From Limnohabitans sp. (GTDB lineage: Bacteria; Pseudomonadota; Gammaproteobacteria; Burkholderiales; Burkholderiaceae_C): a stretch of 15,329 bases of DNA. Location: assembly GCA_021731425.1 (NCBI GenBank), contig JAKFXJ010000369.1, forward strand, positions 1-15,329. The letters run 5' to 3'. A program made the position numbers and the translations under genes. The notes below the pieces were generated by a model. It made no database searches. It was not told the origin of the DNA and worked only from the letters and a program-made list of their open reading frames with translations. Positions 7,573 to 15,329 of this stretch are shown in pieces (position 1 is the stretch's first letter; every line of letters starts with the position of its first letter).

Positions 7573-7666
7573 GGAGAGAAGCCCTTGGGTTGCACGGTAT
7601 AGAGGAAAATCAGGGCTCAACGGCCAGCCAAAACCGGTCGAAACCACAACGAACAGGATTATCCAC
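7573..7666. promoter_or_regulatory. Divergent ruvA/phoH intergenic region
   Basis: These 94 bases separate the divergent starts of ruvA and phoH and should contain promoters for both. TATAGA (7601-7606, plus strand) is a possible -10, but no -35 at proper spacing is visible. No clear LexA-type CTGT-N8-ACAG palindrome was found. Confidence 0.35.
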
Positions 7667-7669
7667 TTG
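7654..7669 (+). promoter_or_regulatory. Ribosome-binding site and TTG start of phoH
   Basis: AGGA (7655-7658) followed after 8 bases by TTG (7667-7669). This gives the protein start expected for betaproteobacterial PhoH ([15 protein letters not shown]). The nearest ATG downstream (7730) would cut off that conserved segment, and the upstream ATG frame would overlap the ruvA 5' end. Confidence 0.7.
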
Positions 7670-8647
7670 ATCGTCAGACACACCTTCACGCCGCACAACA
7701 ATACCCGCCTGTCGCACCTGTGCGGCCCCATGGATGCACACCTGCGCACCATCGAAGCCGGTTTGCAAGTGAGCATTGCGCACCGCCATGAACAGTTCAA
7801 GGTGGATGGCCCGAAGGCTGTGGCCCTGCGGGCGATGGAGATCTTGCAGGCGATCTACGAACGCGCCGACCGCCCGATTGCACCCGACATGGTGCAACTC
7901 ATGCTGGTGGGCGACAGCGGCGGCGAAGAGGCCGACCTGCCCGCCTTGCAAACCCGCCGCGCCGACCTGAAGGCCCGCACCCCGGTGCAGGCCGCGTACT
8001 TGGAAAGCATCGCCACACATGACATCACTTTTGGCATTGGCCCAGCGGGCACGGGCAAGACCTACCTGGCCGTGGCCTGTGCGGTCGACGCACTGGAACG
8101 CGCCAGCGTGCAACGCATTGTGCTGACGCGCCCAGCGGTGGAAGCAGGTGAGCGTTTGGGCTTTTTGCCGGGCGATTTGTCACAAAAGGTCGACCCGTAT
8201 TTGCGCCCGCTGTACGACGCGCTGTACGACCTGATGGGTTATGACAAGGTGCAAAAAGCCTTTGAGCGCAACGCGATCGAAATCGCGCCACTGGCCTTCA
8301 TGCGCGGTCGCACGCTGAACAACGCGTTTGTGATTCTGGACGAGGCGCAAAACACCAGCACCGAGCAGATGAAGATGTTTTTGACTCGCATCGGCTTTGG
8401 CGCCAAAGCCGTGGTCACGGGCGATGTGAGCCAGATCGATTTGCCCAAGGGCCAGCTCTCCGGCCTGATCGACGCAGAGCGGGTCTTGAAGCGCGTCAAG
8501 GGCATTGCCTTCACGCGCTTTTCGAGTGCCGACGTGGTGCGCCATCCGCTGGTGGCCCGCATCGTGGACGCTTACGACGCACAGGGCAGCGCCGCCATGC
8601 GGGCGGGTGTCACGACCCGCCGCAAACCTTTGCCCACCGACGATTGA
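7667..8647 (+). CDS. phoH: PhoH family ATPase
   Basis: This cytoplasmic P-loop NTPase of 326 aa belongs to the PhoH/YbeZ family, usually encoded next to ybeY and linked to RNA metabolism and ribosome quality. The N terminus has a KH-like region (to about residue 90). The ATPase core has Walker A GPAGTGKT (125-132), [20 protein letters not shown] (151-170), and Walker [10 protein letters not shown] (221-229). The [10 protein letters not shown] block (251-260) is typical of the family. The C terminus ends with a short polar tail. I assign a TTG start at 7667 because it carries a ribosome-binding site and restores the conserved N terminus. Its stop codon lies 17 bases before the ybeY ATG, so the two are co-transcribed. 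In E. coli terms it corresponds to ybeZ rather than to the Pho-regulated phoH; no Pho box is visible. Confidence 0.94.
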   Translation: MIVRHTFTPHNNTRLSHLCGPMDAHLRTIEAGLQVSIAHRHEQFKVDGPKAVALRAMEILQAIYERADRPIAPDMVQLMLVGDSGGEEADLPALQTRRADLKARTPVQAAYLESIATHDITFGIGPAGTGKTYLAVACAVDALERASVQRIVLTRPAVEAGERLGFLPGDLSQKVDPYLRPLYDALYDLMGYDKVQKAFERNAIEIAPLAFMRGRTLNNAFVILDEAQNTSTEQMKMFLTRIGFGAKAVVTGDVSQIDLPKGQLSGLIDAERVLKRVKGIAFTRFSSADVVRHPLVARIVDAYDAQGSAAMRAGVTTRRKPLPTDD

Positions 8648-8664
8648 ATTTTCAACAGAAACCC

Positions 8665-9120
8665 ATGGCCCTGAAACAACTCCAGCTGTCCCTGCAATTT
8701 GGCGACATCCCCTATGCAGCTCGCCACCGCGCCGCCCTGCCCCGCCACGCGGTAGCCCGTGCCATTCGCCACGCCTTGGCCGACGACGCCGAAATCACGG
8801 TGCGCATCGTGGGCGAAGAAGAAGGCCGTGCGTTGAACCAGAGTTACCGCAAAAAAGACTACGCCACCAATGTGCTGACCTTTGATTACGAACAGGAACC
8901 CGTGGTGATGGCCGACCTGGTGTTGTGCGCCCCGGTGGTGGCGCGTGAGGCCAAGGAGCAAGGCAAGACGCTGGCAGCGCATTACGCGCATTTGCTGGTG
9001 CACGGCACCTTGCATGCACAGGGCTGGGACCACGAGATCAGCACAGCCGATGCCGAGGAGATGGAGGCTTATGAAGTGGCCATTTTGGCGGGTTTGGGGT
9101 TGAAGAACCCTTACCGGTAA
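8665..9120 (+). CDS. ybeY: Endoribonuclease YbeY (rRNA maturation factor)
   Basis: This metal-dependent endoribonuclease (151 aa) acts in 16S rRNA 3'-end maturation and ribosome quality control. The signature [11 protein letters not shown] is complete, with zinc-ligand histidines at 113, 117 and 123. The [15 protein letters not shown] block (61-75), typical of the family, precedes it. The ATG at 8665 is chosen because it gives the common [16 protein letters not shown] start. A TTG at 8644, overlapping the phoH stop, is a possible alternative seven codons longer. The gene follows phoH directly, the usual pairing. In many genomes a corC-like gene comes next; here the strand ends in the unusual paired-hairpin gap and faces the convergent dbpA. 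Confidence 0.96.
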   Translation: MALKQLQLSLQFGDIPYAARHRAALPRHAVARAIRHALADDAEITVRIVGEEEGRALNQSYRKKDYATNVLTFDYEQEPVVMADLVLCAPVVAREAKEQGKTLAAHYAHLLVHGTLHAQGWDHEISTADAEEMEAYEVAILAGLGLKNPYR

Positions 9121-9160
9121 TTTTGTTGGGCTCTTGGGTTTGACGTCATGGGTGGTGAGA

Positions 9161-9234
9161 CCTTGAATGGGGTGGGGCCGGGTTCCTCATAACGGGGTAC
9201 CGTAAATCGTCACCCGGCCCCACCCCATTCAAGG
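9161..9234. repeat. Hairpin 1: 22-23-bp perfect stem around the conserved core
   Basis: The arm at 9161-9182, starting CCTTGAATGGGGTGGGGCCG, is the exact reverse complement of 9213-9234; T9183 and A9212 add one further pair. The apical part has an 8 x 8 internal loop (TCCTCATA and AAATCGTC). A 4-bp mini-stem ACGG/CCGT (9192-9195 with 9200-9203) closes a GGTA tetraloop. No T run follows on either strand, so it is not a standard intrinsic terminator. Confidence 0.9.
9179..9216 (+). repeat. 38-bp inverted repeat, left copy
   Basis: These 38 bases are exactly the reverse complement of 9365-9402. They start CGGGTTCCTCATAACGGGGT and end in ACCCG, so each copy also carries a 5-bp terminal inverted repeat (CGGGT/ACCCG). 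They cover the loop and the innermost stem pairs of hairpin 1. Matching stops at the first base on either side. Confidence 0.93.
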
Positions 9235-9348
9235 CCGTGGTGCGGTTTCAAACCCGCTGCGCTCAGAATCATGTCAATCCTGAGGCAAAGGCTTGGACCG
9301 AAGACCGCTGGTTAACAGCGAGTCTCTCGCCCAAATAACCACTCAGGA

Positions 9349-9418
9349 GTGTGAGGGGATGCGGCGGGTGACGATTTACGGTACCCCGTTATGAGGAACC
9401 CGCCGCATCCCCTCACAC
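9349..9418. repeat. Hairpin 2: 21-bp perfect stem around the inverted core
   Basis: The arm at 9349-9369, starting GTGTGAGGGGATGCGGCGGG, is the exact reverse complement of 9398-9418. The stem differs in sequence from that of hairpin 1. Its apical sequence is the reverse complement of the apex of hairpin 1, with mini-stem ACGG/CCGT (9378-9381 with 9386-9389) around TACC. It lies 25 bases beyond the dbpA stop when read on the minus strand. No T run follows. Confidence 0.9.
9365..9402 (-). repeat. 38-bp inverted repeat, right copy
   Basis: Perfect reverse complement of 9179-9216, lying at the apex of hairpin 2. The two copies are 148 bases apart. A long-range 38-bp duplex would compete with the two local hairpins. 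Confidence 0.93.
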
Positions 9419-9443
9419 ACCGCCCCAACAAAAGGCAATAACG

Positions 9444-10853
<1,410 letters not shown>

Positions 10854-10883
10854 TCACCGATTATCGGTGGCGGGGGTCGGGAA

Positions 10884-10904
10884 TGGCCTTTGCGCTGAAG
10901 GCCA
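10884..10904. repeat. 7-bp hairpin between dtd and dbpA
   Basis: TGGCCTT (10884-10890), loop TGCGCTG, AAGGCCA (10898-10904). It stands 38 bases after the dtd stop on the minus strand. No T run follows, so it is only a weak terminator candidate. Confidence 0.35.
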
Positions 10905-10941
10905 CCGTCAAGTTGGTCACACCAACACTGCCTTCCAAAGC

Positions 10942-11385
10942 TCAAGCACCCATGCGCATCGGAATGGTGATGGGCCCGTCATTGACCAGCGACACCTTCA
11001 TGTCGGCCGCAAACTGGCCCGTCTGCACGAGCGGGTGCGCGGCTCGGGCCTGCGCCACAAAGTGCTCATACAAGCGCCGACCGTCCTCGGGCGCCGCTGC
11101 CTGCGTGAAGCTCGGGCGGTTGCCCCCGGCAACATCGGCGGCCAAGGTGAACTGGCTGACCACCAGCAAACCACCGCCCACGTCCTGCACGCTCCGGTTC
11201 ATCTTGCCCGCCTCGTCGCTGAAGATGCGCAGCTTGAGCATCTTGGCCAGCATTTTGTCGGCCACCGCTTCGGTGTCGCCTTTTTCGGCGCACAGCAGCA
11301 CCAACAAGCCCGCGTCAATCTGGCCGATCACCGCCCCATCCACTCGCACGCTGGCTTCACTCACCCTTTGCAACACCGCGATCAT
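10942..11385 (-). CDS. dtd: D-aminoacyl-tRNA deacylase Dtd
   Basis: This cytoplasmic proofreading enzyme (147 aa) hydrolyses D-aminoacyl-tRNA such as D-Tyr-tRNA(Tyr), and also Gly-tRNA(Ala). The family start [17 protein letters not shown] is present. So are the active-site blocks SQFTLAAD (77-84) and NDGPIT (135-140), with the Gly-Pro pair at 137-138 that enforces chirality. Length is normal. The ATG overlaps the stop of the upstream CDF gene as ATGA (11382-11385), so translation is probably coupled. Its location close to tyrS fits a shared role in tyrosine charging and its quality control. Confidence 0.96.
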   Translation of the reverse strand: MIAVLQRVSEASVRVDGAVIGQIDAGLLVLLCAEKGDTEAVADKMLAKMLKLRIFSDEAGKMNRSVQDVGGGLLVVSQFTLAADVAGGNRPSFTQAAAPEDGRRLYEHFVAQARAAHPLVQTGQFAADMKVSLVNDGPITIPMRMGA

Positions 11386-12308
11386 TTCAAGTCCCTCGCA
11401 TCGTCAAAGTGCGCTTCCACATCGCTGGGCAAAAGCTGGATGGTGGCTCGCAAGCCGGGCACCTCGCTCATCAACGCCTGCTCCACACTGGCACGCAAGG
11501 CAGCGGCCCGGCCCAGCGTCCAGCTGGCGGGCATGTGCATGTGCACGTCCACAAAACGGCGTTGCCCAGCTTTGCGGGTGTTCAGGTGGTCAAAACGGAT
11601 GATTTCGGTCTCGCCGCGCTGGTGGGCAAAGCCATCGAGCACGCGCTGCACATCGGCCATCACTTCAGGCTCCAGCGCCTCGTCCATCAGGCCCTGCGAG
11701 GAGCGCCAAACCAGGCTCCATCCTTCTTTGAGAATGTTCAGGGCCACACCGATGGCGACCACGGCGTCCAGCCACAGCCAGCCCGTGACACTGACCAAGG
11801 CGATGCCCACCACCACGCCTGCCGATGTCCAAACATCGGTCACCAAGTGCCGAGCATCGGCTTCGAGCGCCAGTGAGCGGTGCTGCCGGGCGGCGCGAAA
11901 CATGAGCCAGGCCAGAAAACCGTTCAGCGCCGAGCTGCCCACCGACAAGGCCAAGCCCCAACCGACCTGCTCGATGGGCTGCGGATCGAACAAGCGATGA
12001 CTCGCCACCCAAATGATGCCCAGCGCGGCCACCAGGATCAGGATGCCTTCAAAGCCAGATGAAAAATACTCGGCCTTGTGGTGGCCGTAAGGATGATCAT
12101 CGTCGGCGGGACGGGCCGCGATGGTCACCATCATCAAGCCGAACACCGCGCTGGCCAAGTTCACCAGCGACTCCATCGCGTCCGACAACAAACCGACCGA
12201 ATCGGTCAACCACCAAGCCCCGGTCTTGAGCGCGATGGTCACCAGCGCCACCACCACCGAAGCCCACAGCATGCGGGTCGGCGTCATCCAGGCATCGAAT
12301 CTTTTCAT
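11382..12308 (-). CDS. Cation diffusion facilitator (CDF) family metal transporter
   Basis: This inner-membrane metal-ion/proton antiporter (308 aa) exports divalent cations such as Zn, Fe or Mn; the substrate cannot be told from sequence. About six membrane segments span residues 14-200. They are followed by a cytoplasmic ferredoxin-like domain (about 210-300, with [10 protein letters not shown] at 251-260). The fifth helix has the canonical HxxxD (H154, D158). In the second helix the usual DxxxD/HxxxD is replaced by E46-SLV-N50 in [13 protein letters not shown] recall SDA(L/M)ESxVN from a subgroup of CDF proteins, so this is probably not decay. The start at 12308 ([10 protein letters not shown]) is chosen because the 24 codons upstream have no hydrophobic or conserved character. 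It lies between tyrS (49 bases) and dtd (4-base overlap). Confidence 0.92.
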   Translation of the reverse strand: MKRFDAWMTPTRMLWASVVVALVTIALKTGAWWLTDSVGLLSDAMESLVNLASAVFGLMMVTIAARPADDDHPYGHHKAEYFSSGFEGILILVAALGIIWVASHRLFDPQPIEQVGWGLALSVGSSALNGFLAWLMFRAARQHRSLALEADARHLVTDVWTSAGVVVGIALVSVTGWLWLDAVVAIGVALNILKEGWSLVWRSSQGLMDEALEPEVMADVQRVLDGFAHQRGETEIIRFDHLNTRKAGQRRFVDVHMHMPASWTLGRAAALRASVEQALMSEVPGLRATIQLLPSDVEAHFDDARDLK

Positions 12309-12352
12309 GGACTCAGCATACCCCCGCTGGATGATCTGTCCGTGCGCCAGCC

Positions 12353-12368
12353 CCCTGTCAAGACAGGG
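12353..12368. repeat. Short palindrome across the tyrS stop codon
   Basis: CCCTGTC-AA-GACAGGG is a perfect 16-base palindrome that includes the tyrS stop (12358-12360). With only two central bases it would fold as a 6-bp stem. No T run follows on the minus strand, so termination is unlikely. It may instead slow ribosome or RNase passage, or have no role. Confidence 0.4.
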
Positions 12369-13590
12369 TGACCTTGGCAAATTTGCGCTTGCCCACCTGC
12401 ACCACGTAAGTCCCTGCTTCGAGTTTCAAGCCCTTGTCGCTGACCACGCTGGAGTCCACGCGCACGCCCCCGCCGTCAATCAGGCGTCCGGCCTCGGTGG
12501 TCGACGGAGCCAGGCCCGCCGATTTGAGCAAAGCCCCAATGCCCATGGGCGCGCCCGACAAGGACACTTCGGGGATGTCGTCAGGCACGCCGCCCTTGCT
12601 GCGGTTGATGAAATCCTGCTCTGCCGCATCGGCCGCGGCCGCGCTGTGAAAACGAGCCGTAATTTCCTTGGCCAGCATGACCTTGGCGTCTTTGGGGTTA
12701 CGACCGCCTTCGACTTCCTTTTTCAGCGCCTCGATCTCAGCCAACGACTTGAAGGACAGCAGCGTGTACCAACGCCACATCAAGGTGTCCGAAATGCTCA
12801 GCACCTTGGCGAACATGGTGTTGGACTCTTCGCTGATGCCGATGTAGTTGTTCTTGGACTTGGACATCTTGTCCACCCCGTCCAGGCCTTCAAGCAAAGG
12901 CATGGTCAAGATGCACTGGGGCTCCTGGCCGTACTCGGCCTGCAGGTGGCGGCCCATCAGCAAATTGAATTTTTGATCGGTGCCGCCCAGCTCCAAATCG
13001 CTCTTGAGCGCGACCGAGTCGTAACCCTGCATCAGCGGGTACAGGAACTCGTGCACAGAAATTGGAGTGCCAGCTTTGTAGCGGTCATGGAAGTCGTTGC
13101 GCTCCATCATGCGGGCCACGGTGTACTTGGCAGCCAGCTGGATCATGCCCATGGACCCCAATGGTAGCGACCACTCACTGTTGTAGCGGATTTCTGTTTT
13201 GCTGGGGTCCAGCACCAGACTGGCTTGTTTGTAGTAAGTCTCGGCGTTCGCCTTGATCTGCTCGGGCGTGAGGGGTGGGCGGGTGCTGTTGCGGCCAGAC
13301 GGGTCGCCAATCAGGCTGGTGAAGTCACCGATCAGAAAGATGACCTGATGGCCCAAGTCCTGCAACTGTCGCATCTTATTGAGCACCACGGTGTGGCCGA
13401 TGTGGATGTCGGGCGCAGTCGGGTCCAAACCCAATTTGATGCGCAGGGGCACGCCTGTGGCCTCCGATTTGGCCAGCTTTTGCAGCCAATCTTCTTTAGG
13501 AATCAGTTCCTCGCACCCTCTTAAAGTCACTTCCAAAGCATTCAAGACACGGTCATTGACCGGATATTTTGTAACAAGGGGTTGATTCAT
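12358..13590 (-). CDS. tyrS: Tyrosyl-tRNA synthetase
   Basis: This class I aminoacyl-tRNA synthetase (410 aa) charges tRNA(Tyr) in the cytoplasm. The ATP-binding HIGH motif (63-66, in [15 protein letters not shown]) and KMSKS (241-245, in [16 protein letters not shown]) are intact. The block [14 protein letters not shown] (201-214) helps bind tyrosine and adenylate. The C-terminal 60-70 residues form the S4-like RNA-binding domain, ending [23 protein letters not shown] rather than the HLGH/KFGKT of E. coli TyrS marks the second bacterial TyrRS type (TyrZ-like), common in betaproteobacteria. The start at 13590 ([10 protein letters not shown]) has no strong ribosome-binding site. The gene is divergent from the M23 peptidase gene. 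No T-box or other leader is visible. Confidence 0.97.
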   Translation of the reverse strand: MNQPLVTKYPVNDRVLNALEVTLRGCEELIPKEDWLQKLAKSEATGVPLRIKLGLDPTAPDIHIGHTVVLNKMRQLQDLGHQVIFLIGDFTSLIGDPSGRNSTRPPLTPEQIKANAETYYKQASLVLDPSKTEIRYNSEWSLPLGSMGMIQLAAKYTVARMMERNDFHDRYKAGTPISVHEFLYPLMQGYDSVALKSDLELGGTDQKFNLLMGRHLQAEYGQEPQCILTMPLLEGLDGVDKMSKSKNNYIGISEESNTMFAKVLSISDTLMWRWYTLLSFKSLAEIEALKKEVEGGRNPKDAKVMLAKEITARFHSAAAADAAEQDFINRSKGGVPDDIPEVSLSGAPMGIGALLKSAGLAPSTTEAGRLIDGGGVRVDSSVVSDKGLKLEAGTYVVQVGKRKFAKVTLS

Positions 13591-13606
13591 AAGGGTTTTT
13601 TCTGTG

Positions 13607-13632
13607 TTGACTGCGGAGTAGCCCTGTACAAT
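13607..13632 (+). promoter_or_regulatory. Candidate promoter of the M23 peptidase gene
   Basis: TTGACT (13607-13612) and TACAAT (13627-13632) are both close to sigma-70 consensus, but only 14 bases separate them, shorter than the optimal 17. If used, transcription starts near 13640, about 90 bases before the chosen ATG. The short spacer could mean weak or activator-dependent expression, or a chance match. Confidence 0.4.
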
Positions 13633-13732
13633 AGAGGCTGTATTTTGGTGTGCATTTTATGTGCGTCCCGAAGTTGCTTGGCGAACCATTCGCTGCTTGT
13701 TTGCATTGAATTTCGCCCTTATTCTCTTTTTC

Positions 13733-15199
13733 ATGCCCATCCTGTCCAACATCCAATCTCGATTGACGGCCTTGCTGCTGAACATTTTGTTCATCGGCAC
13801 AGCCGTGTTGGGTGCGGTTTTGATCGCCACGCAAAAACTGCTGGCTTGGCTGGATGGCTACCACCCCCAACTCAACCAAGCCAGCCTGGTTTTTCAAGGG
13901 TGGCTCAAACGTTATCCCAAAACCATCGTTGCCAGCTTGGCCAGCGTCTTGCTGGTGGGTGGAGGTGGCGCTTTTGCGGTGGCCAATTTGGGGCCAGATA
14001 TCGCCGATCAACCCGTGGTCAACATCACAGTGCCTGTCGAGATCGCTCAACTCGAATTACAAGCCGATTTACTCGACCAGTTCCAGGTCAATTTGACCCG
14101 TTCTGACCAGACCCGCCCCGCTGACACCCCCGAAGCTTTGCTGCGCCGCTTGGGGCTGGTCGATGCCGAAGCCGCCGCCTTTTTGCGTAAACACTCCTTG
14201 GCCCGTCAGGCTTTGCAACAAGGCGGCCGTGCAGTCTCAGCCGAAGTCACTGGTCAGCAGTCGCTCCTTTCATTGAGCGTGCGCTGGCTCAAAAACGAAA
14301 ACGACACCTTTTTCCAGCGTCTGCGCGTAGAGCGTTCCGGCCAAGGTTTCCAAGCGGCGCTTGAAACCTCGCCCATGAACACCAGCATCCGCATGACGGG
14401 TGGCACGGTGACCCGCTCGCTCTACGATGCCGCAGATGAGGCCAGACTGCCTGACCCGGTGATTCACCAGCTGACTCAAATTTTTTCGAATCAAATCGAT
14501 TTCCACCGCACTCTGCGCAAAGGTGCTCGTTTTTCTGTGGTTTACGAAGTGCTTGAGGCCGATGGAGAACCTCTGAGGACAGGTCGCGTGCTCAGCGCCG
14601 AATTCCACAATGACAACCAGCACTACGACGCTGTCTGGTTCCAGGAGCCAGGACAAAAGGGCAACTACTACGACATGGATGGCAAAAGCCTGAGCCGTTC
14701 CTACTTGGCGTCGCCTCTGACTTTTTCTCGGCAGTCGAGTGGTTTTGCCATGCGGCTGCACCCCATTTTCAACACCATGCAAGCGCACCGTGGTGTGGAC
14801 TATGCCGCCCCAACAGGGACTCCCGCCATGACGGTGGGTGACGGCGTGGTCACTTTTGCAGGTCGTCAAGGTGGTTATGGCAATGTGGTTGAAATCCGCC
14901 ACGGCAACGGCCACTCCACCCTGTACGCCCACTTGAGCCGGATCCAAGTTCGAACTGGCCAAACTGTGCAAAAAGGGCAGGTCATCGGTGCTGTGGGCTC
15001 CACAGGCTGGTCCACCGGTCCTCATTTGCATTTTGAATTCCGTGTGAATGGTGTGCACGTTGATCCACAAAAGATCATCCAACAAGCGCAAAGTGGTCCC
15101 ATCGCACCCGCATCTAAGGCCCGTTTTGCCGCCTTGGTGCGTCAATCCCAGTCTCAGCTTCAAGCCGCCACCCAGATGCGGGAAGTCAGCAGCCAATAA
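13733..15199 (+). CDS. Membrane-anchored M23 family peptidoglycan endopeptidase
   Basis: This predicted zinc metallopeptidase (488 aa from the chosen ATG) would cut peptide cross-links of peptidoglycan in the periplasm. The C-terminal M23/LytM domain has all key residues: H352 and D356 in HRGVDYAAPTGTP, H400 in GHSTLYAHLS, and the HLH pair H431/H433 in GPHLHFEFRVNG. Zinc ligands are H352, D356 and H433. Hydrophobic stretches at about 11-32 and 64-86 (IVASLASVLLVGGGGAFAVA) precede a periplasmic region. That region (about 100-340) should include the extension seen in NlpD/MepM-like enzymes. The start is uncertain: the frame opens at a GTG (13661), and TTG at 13820 would remove the first hydrophobic stretch. 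None has a good ribosome-binding site. It is divergent from tyrS and followed by anmK, a gene order I recall from Burkholderiales, linking wall cutting to wall recycling. Confidence 0.9.
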   Translation: MPILSNIQSRLTALLLNILFIGTAVLGAVLIATQKLLAWLDGYHPQLNQASLVFQGWLKRYPKTIVASLASVLLVGGGGAFAVANLGPDIADQPVVNITVPVEIAQLELQADLLDQFQVNLTRSDQTRPADTPEALLRRLGLVDAEAAAFLRKHSLARQALQQGGRAVSAEVTGQQSLLSLSVRWLKNENDTFFQRLRVERSGQGFQAALETSPMNTSIRMTGGTVTRSLYDAADEARLPDPVIHQLTQIFSNQIDFHRTLRKGARFSVVYEVLEADGEPLRTGRVLSAEFHNDNQHYDAVWFQEPGQKGNYYDMDGKSLSRSYLASPLTFSRQSSGFAMRLHPIFNTMQAHRGVDYAAPTGTPAMTVGDGVVTFAGRQGGYGNVVEIRHGNGHSTLYAHLSRIQVRTGQTVQKGQVIGAVGSTGWSTGPHLHFEFRVNGVHVDPQKIIQQAQSGPIAPASKARFAALVRQSQSQLQAATQMREVSSQ

Positions 15200-15211
15200 A
15201 GGGACCGATCG

Positions 15212-15259
15212 CAGAGTTGCTTGACGCTCTGTTGTACAGGCCTGGTCCCTGTCCAGGCC
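15212..15259 (+). terminator. Tandem hairpins between the M23 gene and anmK
   Basis: CAGAG/CTCTG (15212-15216 with 15227-15231) is followed by a stronger hairpin, GGCCTGG (15239-15245), loop TCCCTGT, CCAGGCC (15253-15259). A short T run (GTTTTT, 15266-15271) lies seven bases beyond it. It could be a weak or partial terminator or an mRNA-processing site; the distance to the T run is against a strong intrinsic terminator. Confidence 0.35.
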
Positions 15260-15281
15260 ACATCGGTTTTTGGCACTTTTT

Positions 15282-15329
15282 ATGCCCTCATCGCATTTCA
15301 TTGGACTCATGTCCGGCACCTCCTTGGAT
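15282..15329 (+). CDS. anmK: Anhydro-N-acetylmuramic acid kinase, N-terminal fragment
   Basis: The last 48 bases encode MPSSHFIGLMSGTSLD and run off the window. FIGLMSGTSLD is the hallmark N terminus of AnmK, which opens and phosphorylates 1,6-anhydro-MurNAc released during wall turnover, giving MurNAc-6-phosphate; GLMSGTS contributes to the ATP-binding site. The gene lies on the same strand as the M23 peptidase, 82 bases downstream. Only 16 codons are visible, so intactness cannot be judged, but the motif is distinctive. Confidence 0.85.
   Translation, partial: MPSSHFIGLMSGTSLD

Larger units (their letters stand above)
9121..9433. repeat. Composite palindromic element between convergent ybeY and dbpA
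   Basis: This 313-base block fills the gap between two converging genes and has no coding frame of note. It is bounded by a 10-bp inverted repeat, TTTTGTTGGG (9121-9130) and CCCAACAAAA (9424-9433). Inside are two separate hairpins (9161-9234 and 9349-9418) whose apical parts are exact reverse complements, joined by a 114-base spacer. The spacer has a small hairpin CGCTG/CAGCG around GTTAA. The layout resembles a BIME (paired, inverted REP units) or a small MITE. It matches none of the families I can name, and no obvious target-site duplication flanks it. Structure is seen; any function is inference. Confidence 0.8.

Noticed and set aside
9161..9418. Paired hairpins as ordinary bidirectional Rho-independent terminators
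   Set aside because: No T run follows either stem on either strand, the loops are about 28 bases long, and the exact inverted complementarity of the apices is not explained by termination.
9121..9433. Integron attC site
   Set aside because: The RYYYAAC/GTTRRRY boxes expected at the ends are absent, no integrase or cassette genes are near, and the conserved part is the loop rather than the stem ends.
12335..12362. TTGACA on the minus strand as a -35 for the CDF gene
   Set aside because: It overlaps the tyrS stop codon and has no acceptable -10 at 16-18 bases; the sequence is explained by the palindrome CCCTGTCAAGACAGGG.
14270..15319. 349-codon minus-strand open frame antisense to the M23 gene
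   Set aside because: The plus-strand protein has complete M23 motifs; the antisense translation is compositionally odd and lacks domains.

Overview
The window looks like chromosome of a betaproteobacterium, order Burkholderiales, most likely family Comamonadaceae (Limnohabitans/Rhodoferax/Curvibacter-like). This rests on GC-rich codon use, on protein sequences that read like that family (PhoH, YbeY, the AapJQMP transporter, TyrRS, M23 peptidase followed by anmK), and on a 5'-flanking repeat whose conceptual translations I recall as spurious 'hypothetical proteins' in such genomes. No database search was possible. Almost every protein is a recognisable core or transport gene; no phage, plasmid, CRISPR or secretion genes are visible.

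Layout. 1-423: non-coding, repeat-rich DNA downstream of the first operon, with at most the tail of an unidentified gene at the left edge. 424-4606 (minus): a complete general L-amino-acid ABC transporter, transcribed aapJ (binding protein) - aapQ - aapM (permeases) - aapP (ATPase), with a hairpin terminator/attenuator after aapJ and a regulatory region with palindromes and direct repeats upstream. 4912-5856 (minus): a LysR regulator resembling HypT. 5931-7572 (minus): ruvA-ruvB, the Holliday-junction branch-migration motor. 7667-9120 (plus): phoH (TTG start) and ybeY, divergent from ruvA. 9121-9443: a 323-bp gap between convergent genes that holds the most unusual structure of the window. 9444-12308 (minus): dbpA, dtd and a cation diffusion facilitator (dtd and the CDF gene overlap by ATGA). 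12358-13590 (minus): tyrS. 13733-15199 (plus): a membrane-anchored M23 peptidoglycan endopeptidase, followed at the right edge by the first 16 codons of anmK.

Functional links. The Aap genes form one uptake system. RuvA and RuvB form one machine. PhoH/YbeY and DbpA belong to RNA metabolism and ribosome maturation. TyrRS and Dtd both serve tRNA charging quality: Dtd removes D-Tyr and other D-amino acids mischarged onto tRNA. The M23 peptidase and AnmK both act in cell-wall turnover and recycling.

The feature that ordinary annotation does not explain is at 9121-9433. Two strong hairpins have perfect but mutually different stems (22-23 bp and 21 bp). Their apical sequences are exact reverse complements, giving a 38-bp perfect inverted repeat. 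The whole is enclosed by a 10-bp inverted repeat. Conserved loop with diverged, still perfectly paired stems suggests selection or a mechanism that preserves folding. Neither a classical terminator nor an attC site fits. It is the best candidate here for an undescribed repeat or structured-element family.
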